64,000 nucleotides of DNA from Burhinus oedicnemus (taxonomy: Eukaryota > Chordata > Aves > Charadriiformes > Burhinidae): the NCBI GenBank assembly GCA_008921705.1, contig VFFE01007486.1:2598491-2662490 (forward strand), written 5' to 3'. This document shows, in pieces, positions 22,606 to 34,621 of the stretch (positions are counted from its first letter, which is position 1; each line of letters begins with the position of its first letter). Under the pieces are notes generated by a model. The model was not told the DNA's origin. It ran no database searches and saw nothing but the letters and a program-made list of their open reading frames with translations. The position numbers and the translations under genes were made by a program.

Positions 22606-23720
22606 AGAGTAGGTCATTTTCCCTCCTGTATATGCCTATATAGAAAGCAAGTACTCATTTTTATCACCACGTCCCAAAGATTTTGGGATCATATGGGGCT
22701 TGGCAAGGACTCTGCAAACATATTGTCATTTGGAAGCAGATTTTGGAGATCACACAGAGCACCTGGGCTGGCTCAGATTTCCACACCATTTTACTACCTG
22801 TGCTCTACTTAGATGTTTTATTCTTACTTCTAGTATCACAGCAGCAATAATCCTGTATAAGCCCTACATTTGTTCTTCACAAATGAACGGTCTCTCTCTT
22901 GACGAAAGAAACAAACTGTGTCTTGCTATGCTTTGTTTCATGCACATGAATATCTCATACTATTCTACTTCCATGGAGAGCATACTTCTACATAACATCT
23001 GAAAATTTGTTTGTAATATTACTCCTGCTGTTCTCCAGAACAATAGGTTCTCCAGAATCCAGTGTGTTTTCTTAGCATCACTTATCTGACCTCAGGCTCA
23101 TTGCAACAAAGCTGGTGTCTTGAATAAATGTTCTTCTCTAAATGGTAAATTGTGGCCACCTTGATATTCCTCCCAACATTTTCATCATCCTTTGAACAGA
23201 CAGGCAGACTCACAGCCCCAGGATATGCCAATGCTCTCTGCTGTTGTTTGCATTTTTGTATTTAATTCTCTTTTGAAAGAGAGAGCTTGGGATGAAGTGG
23301 TAGCTATTTGTCTGAGGGAGTGTAAGATTCCTTCGTCTGTCTTGCTACTCTTTGGTTAGGTTGCATCAAGGGAGCATGGATCAGTTTTAATGATGGAAGT
23401 GGCAATTAGTGCTGCTGAGCTATAGTTTCAGGGTTTTGACAGAGCTGCTGAGCTTAATAAATTATGGACACAGGGAAATGAGGGCAGTAGAGAGGGAGGA
23501 AGGCCTCAGAATCTGCCTAAGCAGCACATGAACTGGTAGTGCAGTGCATTGTATCTCTATTCAATAAATGTCCATCTCAGTCTGTTTTTGTGGTCAAGTG
23601 TGAAGAAGAAACATCATCTGTAATTAATAACAGTAAAAAAACCCCATATGAATATATGCCAGCAGAAGGAATGAAATAGGGACAAGAAAGTGTTGGAAAA
23701 GAGAATAAAAAGTGCTTCAG

Positions 23721-23878
23721 AATAATGGCGAAGACTCAGGCGACCAGCCTGTGGGATGGACAGAAGCCTCCAACACAAAGCTTTGGGGGATACATCAGAA
23801 CTAAAGGCCTTTTTAGGACCATGCCAGATTTCATAGAGATAAAAATATACCATCATACAGGTTATTCCAGTGTGTGAG
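23721..23878 (+). other. candidate exon (coding start or non-coding RNA)
   Basis: The stretch follows an AG (GTGCTTCAG, 23719-23720) and ends at a strong donor GAG|GTAAGG with GT at 23879. It contains an ATG at 23725 in good context (A at -3, G at +4) opening a 50-residue frame (MAKTQATSLWDGQ at its start) that ends with TGA two bases before the donor. A stop at that position means the frame cannot continue into a next exon, so if the exon is real it is either a short uORF-containing 5' exon or part of a non-coding transcript. No protein family is recognised. A candidate 31-base exon with good signals follows at 24030-24060. Confidence 0.22.
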
Positions 23879-24029
23879 GTAAGGTGAAAGTTGTCTCCTC
23901 CATGCACCTGTGAATTTCCACAGTCAGGATTGGGAACACCTGAGCATCTGTGGTTGAAAAAAATACAGAAACTTACCCTCCTGTGTGTTCACAGAGCCAT
24001 GTCTTACTTGCAGTTTTTTTATGTTCCAG

Positions 24030-24060
24030 CTGTACCCAAAGTATGTCAGGCACTGCTCAA
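24030..24060 (+). other. candidate 31-base microexon
   Basis: A T-run and ATGTTCCAG give a good 3' splice site (AG at 24028-24029), and CTCAA|GTGAGTAGG gives a donor at 24061. All three frames are open, so phase gives no information. It lies 151 bases after the donor of the candidate exon ending at 23878. Confidence 0.2.
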
Positions 24061-24679
24061 GTGAGTAGGAAGGAGAGACTTTGGGACACAAAGACTATGG
24101 TCTCCATGGGCAAAAATCACAAGTGGAAGAAAACAGCACTCACAACCAAGGAAGTCAAAGTACTGACCAACCGCTTGCCATTGATTGCCTTTCTGCTTGT
24201 TTTAGAGCTGTAAACTATTCCCTGTGCTTTCTTAATTTTTTCTGGTTATGTTGATATATGTTTGACCTAATCCTCGGCACATGGCTTTGCATCAATATTC
24301 GACCTCCGGCTATTGTGTTCAACGCAGTAAATATTATCTCAGTTCTAAATACTACTTATTAATTAATTCTGAATACTACTTTCTTTATAATAAAGTCAGT
24401 TAAATTTGAGTGGGTACTTATTTAGACACGGATTTTCTGGAAGAAGGTCAGTAAAATATGGCCTTATAGGAGAGCTCACCAGAAATTTGAGAAAAGTTAT
24501 ATATGAGTCAAGAGGGTATATGTCTTTCTACCTAATAATTTAGGCACCTATTTGGGTCCTTTTCACTCCTTTGTGCCCTCTTAACTTTTCTAAGTTTACT
24601 GTACTACCAAATTACACAAAGCCAGGGTACAAACTCAACTCAGGCACTTTATTTATCATGTTGCTTAATAATTAGCACA

Positions 24680-24800
24680 CTCGCTGGTACGGTGTGGCTT
24701 GCAGATGGAGAGTTCCCGTCTGAGGACTCTGCCCTCAGCAGCCGGCCTGAGTGCAGCCTCCCCGGTCCAGAGAGCAAGGAGCGAAGCTGGTGTCAGTCAT
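24680..24800. other. CpG-rich, GC-rich patch of unknown nature
   Basis: Six CpG dinucleotides fall within roughly 110 bases, with a GCCGGCC string, in otherwise AT-rich and CpG-poor surroundings. It could be a small promoter-proximal CpG cluster, an exon or a recent insertion. An 88-codon plus-strand frame (24751-25017) overlaps its right part but has no recognised domain. Confidence 0.4.
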
Positions 24801-27734
24801 GCCATGCCACATGACCTTCTCCCAATGTACTTACTGGTACAGATTTAACCTTTATAATGTCTATCCCTGTGATATCTTGTGGACTAATACTGTTTACCCT
24901 TTTTGTAGTCCTCTAGGGAAGGGGGAAAAAACGTGTTATGCCCACTCTAGCAGCTGGGAGGGAAGAACAGAACTGCCGAGTTGTAGAAAAAGAATATCTT
25001 TGCAGACACGGTGGTGAGGCTCCAAAAAGTGGGATTTTCATAAGGCTGTGCCAAAATAGTGTTTTCTGCCTCTGTTAGTGGTGTTGGTTTGTAAAGTGAG
25101 ATTTGGTTTCACAAAAAATGTTGGCCTTGAAAGTCTGGCAAAAAATGAAAATCAGATAGAGCTCTTTCATGTACACGAAGAGTAACATTCATACTCAACT
25201 TCTGAATCTACTGTAACACACTATCATGATACAAACACATTATATAGGAAACCCAGATTCAAATACTTTCTCTCCTTCAGACCAGAAATTCAGTCACTGC
25301 TCTCCCAATTGCCAAGTGGACCTCTGAGGTGCTACGAGGGTAGTGAAGAAGGGAATGTAAATCTGCTGCTAATGAGTCCTCATTATCCAAGCTTTTCTTC
25401 AAACATTACAATTTGTTTTAAAAAAATCTATCTTTGAAAAATTAGCAGTTCCCAATGAAAAAAAAAAAAATGGTGTAAAGATCTTGGTCAGTTTTGTACA
25501 TTACAGCAAGACTGATTTAAATTTTATGATTTTTATTGAATTCCATGGTGTGCTAAATCAGCTCACCCTTTATCAAAACTTGAGTGAGCCAGCATAGAAG
25601 TACTTGATCTATCTTTAAAAGTTTTTTTCAGACTCAGGGTGTCTAAGTGAGCTGCTTTGAGTGTCCATTTTGATGAACTGATATCTAAAATGCATCCCAA
25701 GAAGTTACAGTCATATTGCTTCTATTCACTTGTTCAGTATTTTAAGATACATACATATTAGAGTGCCACAGTGTAGTACGAATATTGCTCCCTTCACAAG
25801 GATGACATATTCTCAGTGTTATTGGCTCTAGGGATTTTTTGCATGAGTTCACTAGTGACGCATTATTTCAGGTCATATATCAGCTAGCTCAACACGAATG
25901 CCAGTGACTTTCACCTTGTTCTAGCTCGCTGTAAACATAATAATTATCAAAATTATATTGTCTTTTATTTACTTAACAAGCAGTACTTTTGAAAAGAAAT
26001 AGTCTGGCATGAGAAAACAAATGCTAGCAGAAGTAGTCATAAGTCTTCCAGGCTTTCCAATGCAGCTTCTGGCATTTTAAAACCACAGAGTGAGAAAAAC
26101 TGTAACGAGGAATAGATGTCTCAGTATGTGTTATCTTGCTTGCACTTTGCCTATAAATGTCCTATTGTCATTATTCTGGACATAGCTCCACCCACGGGAG
26201 GTAGCAATACATACTTGCAAAACTCTAATACTGTTATCCGTCTGCCTAACATTGTCAAAGCCTATTAGACGGTATGGTTGCCAGTGGTCCATTTTGCTTG
26301 CCGTGACTTTGGTCCCTTTCTACCAGGGATGAATTGCCCCAATGAAAGTAGAGGTTTCCAGTATAGGGAAAAAATATCTAAGGAGCCAATATATGGGTTT
26401 ACTGTCAACTGGATATTTGCATTTTTAAGATCCTTTCTATGAAAACTTATGTCTTCACCTTTCTATTTTATTCTGCTTAGGTCTTGGTCTTGTACACACA
26501 TTAACACCATGTTGTCCAACATCTGACTAAACACTTTCAGCTCATATCTACAGTACAAGTTAAGCTAGTGAGTGCTTTCCAGCTGATTCCAAAAGACATG
26601 TGCTTGGTGACTATCTAACCTAATACATGCTTTGGGGTAGGGTTTTTAAAGCCACTTTGCAGAAGCTTTCCAGACAGGTATGAGACAATGGAAGTTCTCT
26701 AATTGTAAAGCGATCAATTTTTTTTTCTTTATTAGGAAATATTTCATCTTGCTTTAATAAAAGATTAAATATAGTTATTATTTTTTAAGTACTGTTCTAA
26801 TTTTAGGAGGTGGTAATTTAGTAAGTTAGACTGTTACAATCTGGGGAACAGAGAGAGTTGTCCCTGACAGAGTTCTAAACAGTTATACCTTTAAACCCCT
26901 AGAAGTTATCATATGCAGATTTCCCATTTCCCTCTATCCCGTTGAGTGTATATTAGCAATTCCCAACATAATCTATTGAAATTATTCAACCAGTTCACAA
27001 TGTTGTTTTTAAAATGAAAAATGCTATGATCTTTTAATGTCTTCACTGTTATAATATGTACTAAATTAGCAGAACCCTGATGCTCTGATCATTTACACCA
27101 CAATGTGCTATTTAAAACTGGAAGCCCAGCAGGAGATTTTATTTTTATTAATTTAGTATAATTTTAAACATTACAAAAATAGCTGTCTTGCAGCTTCCCT
27201 GCTGAGCCCTAGATTGTTGCCACAGCCTCTGTAATACTTTATCAGGAGAGTAACATCACTATAAATACTGCATAGTTGATTCTGGTTTCAACACAGAATA
27301 CAAAAGGATGTGGAAGGCTGAAGAAGAGACAAAAAAGAAACGGGTAGTTCTGTTTTACATTTTGTTTGTCTTTTTTTTTTTTTGCTTGCTTTTAAATCTT
27401 CCTCATGGGTTTTTCTCTAACAGGAGTTGTGAATTTGTAGTCAAAGCCTAAAGGTTGAGGTTCCGCATCGTAGTTAACTTTAGACATGTCACTGTAGGAA
27501 AATGAGTGTCACTCTAGCTCCCTTGTCTATCGCTCTGCCATTCTCCTGTGGTCTAAACCCTACTGCAATGTTACTGCTCAAGTCTGCAGTGTAAGAGCAA
27601 CCTCACATGAATTGCGGCTTTGCAGTTTTAAGTACGGAACGAGTTCACATCTGCTCACTTTTGTGTGTATTTAGTGAGCTTACATCTGCCTGAAAAAAAA
27701 GGTCAACAGACAGTTATCACATCCAATCTCTTAC

Positions 27735-27883
27735 CTGTACTAGGGATGCAGACAGAGTCAGATAGACATAATAACTTTTGGCCCTTTTATTGCGTGTTTC
27801 TCTTTTTGGAATGAGCTGAGTAGACATCTTGCCAGCAATGTGGCTTTCCAATGGAACCTGTGACCTCTCAACAATGGAGGGGT
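27735..27883 (-). CDS. candidate coding exon, unrecognised basic peptide
   Basis: On the minus strand the stretch ends in a strong donor, TACAG|GTAAGAG, with the GT pairing with 27733-27734. One frame is open over the whole stretch and ends in phase 0 at the donor. Candidate acceptors are TTTCATTGCCAAG (giving the limits used here) and the nearer GAGGTCACAG. An ATG at 27827-27825 in fair context (AAG ATG T) could be a start. From there the 31 residues begin MSTQLIPKRETRNKRAKSYY and are basic, then become hydrophobic (VYLTLSASLVQ). Joined in phase to the candidate terminal exon at 17770-17931, the frame stays open to the stop. No family is recognised; the intron would be about 9.8 kb. Confidence 0.3.
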
Positions 27884-28214
27884 CTTGGCAATGAAACAAT
27901 ATTTACTATGCAAAAGATGTAATTTTGGACACCACAGTCCACCATCCATAATGAAAAGCTGGGATGGACTGCTCAGGGGAAAAACAGACTATGGATGAAA
28001 GTTATTTAAAGTAAAAAGATGTGAGTTACTAAATTTAAGCTCACTGTGGAACTCTTCAATGCCTGTATTATTTATATATATTGATCAATATTATACTTTG
28101 TATTAAAGCAAGTTATACAGAGTTTATTAATTTTTTACTGGCTACCTGTATTATGGACGGTGGTGGGGCTTCCAGGTACAATTCTTAAAATAAAATGTGA
28201 AAACTGAACAAAAG
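27884..28214. other. AT-rich flank, no gene seen
   Basis: Unique sequence between the candidate minus-strand exon and the LTR. Nothing is recognised. Confidence 0.5.
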
Positions 28215-28568
28215 TGTCCTGGTTTGAGGTAGAACAGAACCAATTTTCTTTTCAGTAATTTTACTTTTCAGTTAAGTCTCTTCTAACTAACTGCACTCTC
28301 TGAAATTAATGGCATATTTTTCAGGTAGTGTCCACTTCTAGCAGATAACATCTGGTGTTTATAGTGAACACCAAGGGATAGTATGCGGAGAGGCTCTTGC
28401 TTATATTTATTGCTGTAACAACCAAGGTCAGCCAACTTTGTTATGTACCAAGTTGAAGGGTCGGAAGCGGAAGAGCGTAGAGTGGTCGCACTTGCAGGGA
28501 GGAGCGGACAGTACAGGTGACCCAAACCTGACCAACAGGTTATTCCATCCCATCTGTCTCATGCTCAG

Positions 28569-28575
28569 TATAAAA
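28569..28575 (+). promoter_or_regulatory. LTR TATA box
   Basis: TATAAAA sits mid-LTR, about 270 bases before the AATAAA signal, as expected for the U3 promoter. Confidence 0.55.
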
Positions 28576-28845
28576 GCTGAGGGATCAAAGGGTCAGCCCT
28601 CTTTCTTCAATGGCCGGCATCCAAGGAGGATGCTGTCTGTTCCTCTGACTTTGATCCAAATCAATGCATTCCTGAATCCAGATCTGGAATTCAGTTCCCG
28701 TCCATCGCTGAGTCCAGTCTGGGGCTTTCCCAGTGCCTGCTGGTGACATGATCGTCATCTTGGGAGGTCAATATTGGGTTTGTGTTATGTTGTATATATT
28801 TCATTATTTTCTTATTGATATTATTATTATATTTTCTTTTTATAT

Positions 28846-28851
28846 AATAAA
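28846..28851 (+). terminator. LTR polyadenylation signal
   Basis: AATAAA follows a T- and ATT-rich stretch inside the LTR, as in other avian LTRs of this layout. Confidence 0.5.
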
Positions 28852-28995
28852 TGATTAGGATTTACCATGTGACTATATAAGGAGAAGCATATTTCACTGG
28901 CTAGCAACTGTTTCTCTGGTAAAATCTCTGTAACTTTCATTAAACGTTACTGATTTGGCAGACCCATGGTGCATTTGGGGAGAGGGGACCTTACA

Positions 28996-29625
28996 TTCAA
29001 AATGTCTTGACACTTGGATGTTAAATGTCATATAGATATTGATTGAGTAACACATCGGCAATTCAGCAGTGTCTCAGACAAGGCTGCATGTTGGCCTGTC
29101 TGGGGCATAGAAGGCAGGCAACCTTCCTCCTTGATGACCCATAAATTAACCCTAATTAAATCAATAGTATTTTTCGTTGAAGCGCATCAATACTGACTAA
29201 AACTCCCCCCTCAGCCCTCAGTTCACACAAGTGGGCTAGCCAAGTACCTGTTAATTAGGTTCATCACCGAAATGTTTGTTGCTAGAAAGTGTTGCGGTAT
29301 CCCTGGTGCTGTGATTTTTACACCGATGTACCCACGTATGGTAAATATCAATTCCTTTGTAACTCTCTTCTTTTTCCACAACTGCCAGGAGAGGTGAGCG
29401 AGGTACGTCATTTAAAGGATATTGGAAGAAATGAGGCATGAAATAAAAGCTTTCCTGCACTGTCTGCTGATCCTCAGGAATGTAAGGCAAATCACTGCAA
29501 TAAAGAGAAGAATCCAGGCATTAAGTAAGGTACCGGAACAGTGAGGAGTGAGCTTTCCATGTGACACACTTTCCTGAGCCAATGAACTCCATGTCCTCAG
29601 AGCTATCACTCTGAGTTCATGATGA
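28996..29625. other. no gene seen
   Basis: Unique sequence between the LTR and the next CR1 copy. Several overlapping short frames on the minus strand are not supported by other signals. Confidence 0.45.
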
Positions 29626-29978
29626 TATAGCAGCCTTCTTGTATCTGAAAGGGGCCTACAAGAAAGCTGGAGAGGGACTTTTTACAAGGGCATGTAGTGA
29701 CAGGATGAGGGGTAATGACTTCAAGCTGGAAGAGGGTAGATTTAGAATAGATATTAGGAAGAAATTTTTCACTATGAGGGTGGTGAGGCACTGGAACAGG
29801 CTGCCCAGGGAAGTTGTGGAGGCCCCATCCCTGGAGGTGTTCAAGGCCAGACTGGATGAGGCTTTGAGCAACCAGGTCTAGTGGGAGGTGTCCTTGCCCA
29901 TGGCAGGGAGATTAGAACTAGGTGATCTTTAAGGTCCCTTCCAACCTAAACCATTCTATGAGTCTATGATTCTATGAT
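29626..29978 (+). mobile_element. CR1 LINE 3' fragment, best-preserved copy
   Basis: This 5'-truncated CR1 covers the very end of ORF2 and the 3' UTR. Diagnostic blocks are AGCCTTCTTGTATCTGAAAG, GTAGTGACAGGATGAGGGG, a CACTGGAACAGGCTGCCCAG block, a CCATCCCTGGAGGTGTTCAA block and GGTCCCTTCCAACCTAAACC. They are followed by the terminal CATTCTATGAGTCTATGATTC repeats. Across them few substitutions separate it from the CR1 consensus as I remember it, so it is the youngest repeat in the window. An 80-codon frame here, with FTMRVVRHWNRLPREVV, is the C-terminal end of the CR1 ORF2-like frame rather than a host gene. No target-site duplication is expected for CR1. Confidence 0.95.
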
Positions 29979-30514
29979 GTAATCCACAAGATGTCTCATG
30001 CTATTTTTCTTCTTGGCAATGCCAGAGGTCTTAAAAACAAAAACAAGATTTTACAAGACTTAAGAAAGCTTTTTTTTTGCCTTTTTTTTTTTTTTTGATA
30101 AAATAATTCATTAACTGGGTGCATGCACTGACAGTGTTACAAATGATTAAGTATTGGGCAATTCTCTGTTCTTAATATTATTAGTCATACTAATTAAATT
30201 AATCAAGTGGACCAATCTGAACAGTGTTCTAGGTGTTTCATGAACATAAGCTGAAGGACTCTGAATGGCTTGTACTGAACAGCTTCCTGTAGAAACAAAG
30301 TGGGATTTTGGCATTTGACACTGGAATCTTCTTTTCATCTGAAGGAAAAACTTTGTGTATTTCTTACTCGTCAAAAGTAGTTGTGCTGTTGGCTCGATAG
30401 GCTCACATGACAAAGTGACTTAGAAAAATGTTGCCACAGATTGTTAGTGGAAGAGATTTGGTTTTTGGAGGATTTGGAGATCTATCTCTGAGGACATTAC
30501 AACTGCCCTATAGG

Positions 30515-30534
30515 ATAATAATAATAATAATAAA
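30515..30534 (+). repeat. (ATA)n microsatellite
   Basis: Six ATA units in a row. Confidence 0.9.
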
Positions 30535-33500
30535 GGAATATTGACATATTGGTGTCATTGTTTTGTCTTTTGTCAAACTGCAACAGGAAAGACAATACTG
30601 CAATACTGATTTGATGAGAATAATTAAATTCAGATTTAATATTACCTTCCCATCAAACCAGAAATCCTCATTGTACTCATCCAAATGGCAGAGGTCCCAT
30701 ACATTTCAGCAGTAAGATCTAACATGGTAGAGTTATTCCAAGATACATAGCAAATGTATCTTTTTCTAGTTTTCTTTCTTTTCATACCTATTTTCTAATA
30801 CTGCTATAGAAGCAAAAAACAAGGTGTATGATTTGTCTTTCCAATGACTAGCTATCAAAAAAATCTACATTCTTGGTGTTGAAAGCCATGTACTTTGATA
30901 TGAAAAAAACCATACATAAACTTAATATTTTGCCCATTTGTTGAAACATGGATTTCTACACCAGAACATATCTGGGCAACAGACTGTGACTTCTGCTAAG
31001 AATACTACACAAGTCTATATCGTTTCAGAACACTACTGTTCTTTAGAAGTTACAATTAACTGTGTTGTCTGTGACAACCAGTAGGTTGCAACTCCCAAAT
31101 ACTAGTTATTAAAAATTTGCTATGCTGTCCTAAAGAGTTTTCATGTAAGATATCTTTAAAGAATCATGCTGTTGTTTGTCATAAAATGCATTTTCAGTAA
31201 TCAATACCTAAATTACATATTAGATTAAAGATACATAGATTTTGATCAATTCACTTTGGCTTGAACTGCAGTTTGCTTAAGCCCACAGACATTGTAAAAA
31301 TATTCTAGATATACTAAAAACTGCTTGATCCTTTTTCATTGTTTCTTAGTAAAGCACATACAGCTTTTTATTAAATTATTTTCCAAATGTTATTTTGTAA
31401 AGAAATTTAATAAAATTTACTACTCTGCAATCCATTGAGCACTTCCTAATTTAATTTTCATATTCTGCATTTCCTGGGATTTACAATTAAAATTGTGATG
31501 AGCCAGACATTCAAACTCTTACATGTGTGAGATTTTATTTTTTTTTAGCTGAACAATATCAAAAGGACTTTGTTTTTATAAAATATTTTTTAAACAAAAA
31601 GTGCAAGTAAATGAAGTCTTTTGTACATAAATTGTGAAGTTTTTACTAAGTTTGACAAACACTTTCTTCTCTTTTTCTTACTACTTTACCAACCCAACTG
31701 TTTGGCAAAGTTATCTGTTTATGCCAATGCCAGATACAGTTAATAGAAAATAATAGTTCTGACATTTTATACTCTCCAACATTGATCAAATAAAATTAAA
31801 AAAATGCTATTCTCCAGAACAGACACTGTCATTAAAATTCTTGCAGATTTATTTACATAAAACTCAGTGTGTGTGTAACCAAGAATGAGCCATTGTGTTC
31901 AAGAGTTAGTTCATTTTACTACTATTTTATTAAGCAGAGTTCTTGGAGATCACTACAGATAAATATATTTATTTCTTTTATAGTAGTAATGCTTTCTTTT
32001 TATTTTGTTTTAAAGATGCTTCTTGAGCCTTACAGCATACTGTAAATTTTGCATTCATTATTTTATGCATTTTTCTAAAAGAATAGGTTAATTTTGTGCC
32101 ACTAGCCCAGAAAAAGAAGCACTCCAAAGAAATCTTAAGGGTACAAGGTCAGCTGTCCATTCTTATGATCATGCTAGATGTAATCATTTTTCCTATCCTG
32201 AGCTCGGTGAGGATCTTTTAACTAGTCCCTGAGCTGAGTTCTTGTGCTCTAAAAGCAGCAAATGCAAAAATACTTGAGTTTACTCAATGGTTCAGCCAAA
32301 ATCTATCATTCAGGCCTCCCAGCAGCAGCTTTCAGTTTATGTTCAAACCTCGACCATTTTCATGTATAGAGGCCTCTTCTCAAAATTTTGCAGTACTTTA
32401 AATTGAGATTACATTGTGTGGTTAGAAAGTAGCTTCTCTTTAGGCTTTTATTGGAGCCAATAACATGCCTAATTTATAGGAGAACACATTTGAGGATTGA
32501 GAGCCTTCTGTAACATCCACCATGTGGCAAAAAAGACAGACAGGTTTTGTCAGTGTCACTAGGAAAACATCATAAATAATTTGCTCCAAAAGCTGTAAAA
32601 GCACGCAAGGTAGTGCAGCTCCAGAGGAGACGTAAGTTTAAAGGGCTTTGCAGTTTGGCTGTCTTTATGAAATAAAATTTGTTATAAAAAAATCCCAAAC
32701 AGGTGTATTCATTTTCAGAGCAGTAGGTCTGCCTAGTCTCCTCACTCAGCACTGAAGGTCAGTATCATTGGCTTTCTGTCAGTAGTGTGTCATTTCCCCC
32801 TGTATTTAATAGGGAAGGAGTGGAAGACAAGTCTCACCCGTACGAGGACTGGGATGAGGGGTGCCTTGGTGCAAGGGGATACAGCTGGTCCTCTCTGATG
32901 CCGGACCCTCCTCATGGCAGGCTGGATTTGGCTGTATAATGAGAAACGGTGTCAGAATTAATAACATACATGTGCACATAATGCGGTATCCGCTGTATTG
33001 TTTCTAGACTTTCCATACCCATTTCATTATCTGTTACAATAGGTAAGCTCGGCTTGTTGAATAAAAAAAAAAACATCTTAGGCAATAAAGATATACACTA
33101 ATTAGGGCCTCATAAAGCAAGTTACATTTTAAGCTACAATTCTTCGCAATAGTATTGACAGCAGACTGTGGCTACTTTTAACCATTTTTCTTGTTAAGAA
33201 TTATCTTTGAATGGATCCTAAACTTTGCCTAGAACTTACAGTTGATTTCAGTATAAAAGGTTTTCACGGAAGACAAGAAATTACATCATACTTGTGCTGG
33301 ATTTCATTACTAAGTAGCCTTTTGATCTGCAAGAAAGTTTTCTTCTCCGGGATTTTCCAACAGACATGTTTATAACACCTACCAGGGAGATGACTATATG
33401 ATGGAGAAGTAGATGAGCCAGGGGAGCACAACGCTCACTAGCAAGTGCTTCGTATTACGAGCAGAAGAAACTTTTTGTTCATCTCTGATCACCGTCTCAA

Positions 33501-34325
33501 CCACTATAGCTTAAAAGGAGGATAGAGGGCAGCTGCTCCTAATAGCTCTCTGAGTTGTTGGGGACCCTTCATATGACTTGAAAAAAAAAAACCCTGAATA
33601 ACAGCAGCACTATCTGTTAGAGAAGTGATGGTCTTCAATATCGCTCTCTCAACTTTCCATAAGCTTGCTCATATAGATTCTCAAGGAGTTATACTGGCAT
33701 GCAATTAAAATGACATACTAATTGGTATTAAAAAAAAAGACTGTGCCTGCAGACTGTAACTCACTTCTAATATATTTCATGATACACTTATTCAGTGAAG
33801 GAAAGCATTCCTCTAGCCAGCAAAGTAAATTTGCTGATCTCCAAATGGACATTTTATCCTCTTCTAGCCTGATCTTGTGGTTACATCATGAATTTCACAG
33901 ACAGCTTGGTTAATCAGCAGAGTACTCCAGAAGAGAGCTTTCTTGGCTAAAAGTTACTATTTCTCTTTAAATATCCATGTCCAAAGCTCCCAAAACATCC
34001 CTTAGGATCTAACATTCCTACACTATCATTATATTTACAGTACGCAAGAAACTAAGGTAGGGTTAATTCGTTCTGATAATACCAGTTAGTTCAGACTACA
34101 ACTTCTGAGGAGTATATCAGGTTGTTTTTAAGAATGTTATATATGTTATTCTTTTTTCCATATCAATGTTCCCGTGTCTTTGCTTTCATGTTCCTCCATT
34201 TTTTGCTGAAATTTCTGATAGTGTTATGACACATTAAGAGAAATTTAAATTATATTCCAGGTGCCAGACATCGGCAAAATAAAATATGGTTTGGAATATG
34301 TGCTTCCATTGAGTTGCTGACTTTA

Positions 34326-34362
34326 ACCTTTTTCTTTCTTTTTCCCTTTTTTTTTTTTTTTT
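34326..34362 (+). repeat. pyrimidine/poly-T tract
   Basis: A CT-rich lead-in is followed by a run of 19 T residues. Confidence 0.85.
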
Positions 34363-34621
34363 TCTGTGATTTACTGATGAATGCTGGCATTTATTCTGGT
34401 CTTCTGCTGTTACCTTGATATGAGCACTGACATTAAGCAGTTCTAAGAGAACCTTTTCAACTTAGAAGGAGAAAAAAATGTTCCTATCTGAGAACATCAT
34501 CATAAAATATGCTCACATAAAATGAAGGTTTATGTTTTTCTGCCACTTGAAAAGTTCAGTACTTCTGTAATTGTCACAGAGGGCAAGAAAGACATCTTGT
34601 CACTTGTCTATAGGATCAAAA

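Larger units (their letters stand above)
22606..27734. other. mostly unique sequence with scattered splice-like signals
   Basis: No gene is recognised. It contains a candidate plus-strand exon pair (23721-23878 and 24030-24060) and a CpG-rich patch at 24680-24800. Pyrimidine- and A-rich simple tracts occur near 25460 and 27371. Confidence 0.4.
28215..28995 (+). mobile_element. solo LTR of an endogenous retrovirus, avian type
   Basis: The block starts TGTCCTGGTTTGAGG, a start typical of a large class of bird LTRs. It contains the GACCCAAACCTGACCAACAGG block with the GGTTATTCCATCCCA string that follows in those LTRs. A TATA box (TATAAAA, 28569-28575) comes next, then a TATT/ATT-rich stretch with AATAAA at 28846-28851. 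That is the usual U3-R-U5 order on the plus strand. It ends near GGGACCTTACA. No internal viral sequence follows or precedes it, so it is a solo LTR left by recombination. A perfect target-site duplication was not found; the nearest is CAAAA at 28209-28213 and 28998-29002, which would shift the ends by one or two bases. The 102-codon frame inside it is not a gene. Assignment to ERVK or ERVL is left open. Confidence 0.7.
29979..34621. other. AT-rich stretch without supported genes
   Basis: No gene is recognised. It holds an (ATA)n microsatellite at 30515-30534 and poly-T or poly-A tracts at 30076-30096 and 34343-34361. An 88-codon minus-strand frame at 30147-30413 has a mixed composition but no splice support or recognised domain. 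Confidence 0.4.

Noticed and set aside
25200..25330. Possible MIR or L2 fragment
   Set aside because: Some strings (CCCAGATTCAAATAC, CTCCTTCAGACC) are reminiscent of SINE or LINE consensus, but no ordered series of blocks could be established.
28438..28746. 102-codon frame inside the LTR
   Set aside because: It lies within the solo LTR, spans the TATA box and has no gag, pol or env similarity that I can see. LTRs of this type do not encode proteins.
29639..29881. 80-codon plus-strand frame with RHWNRLPREVV
   Set aside because: This is the translated tail of the CR1 ORF2 region, not a host gene.
30147..30413. 88-codon minus-strand frame with mixed composition
   Set aside because: No acceptor or donor was found in phase and no family is recognised.
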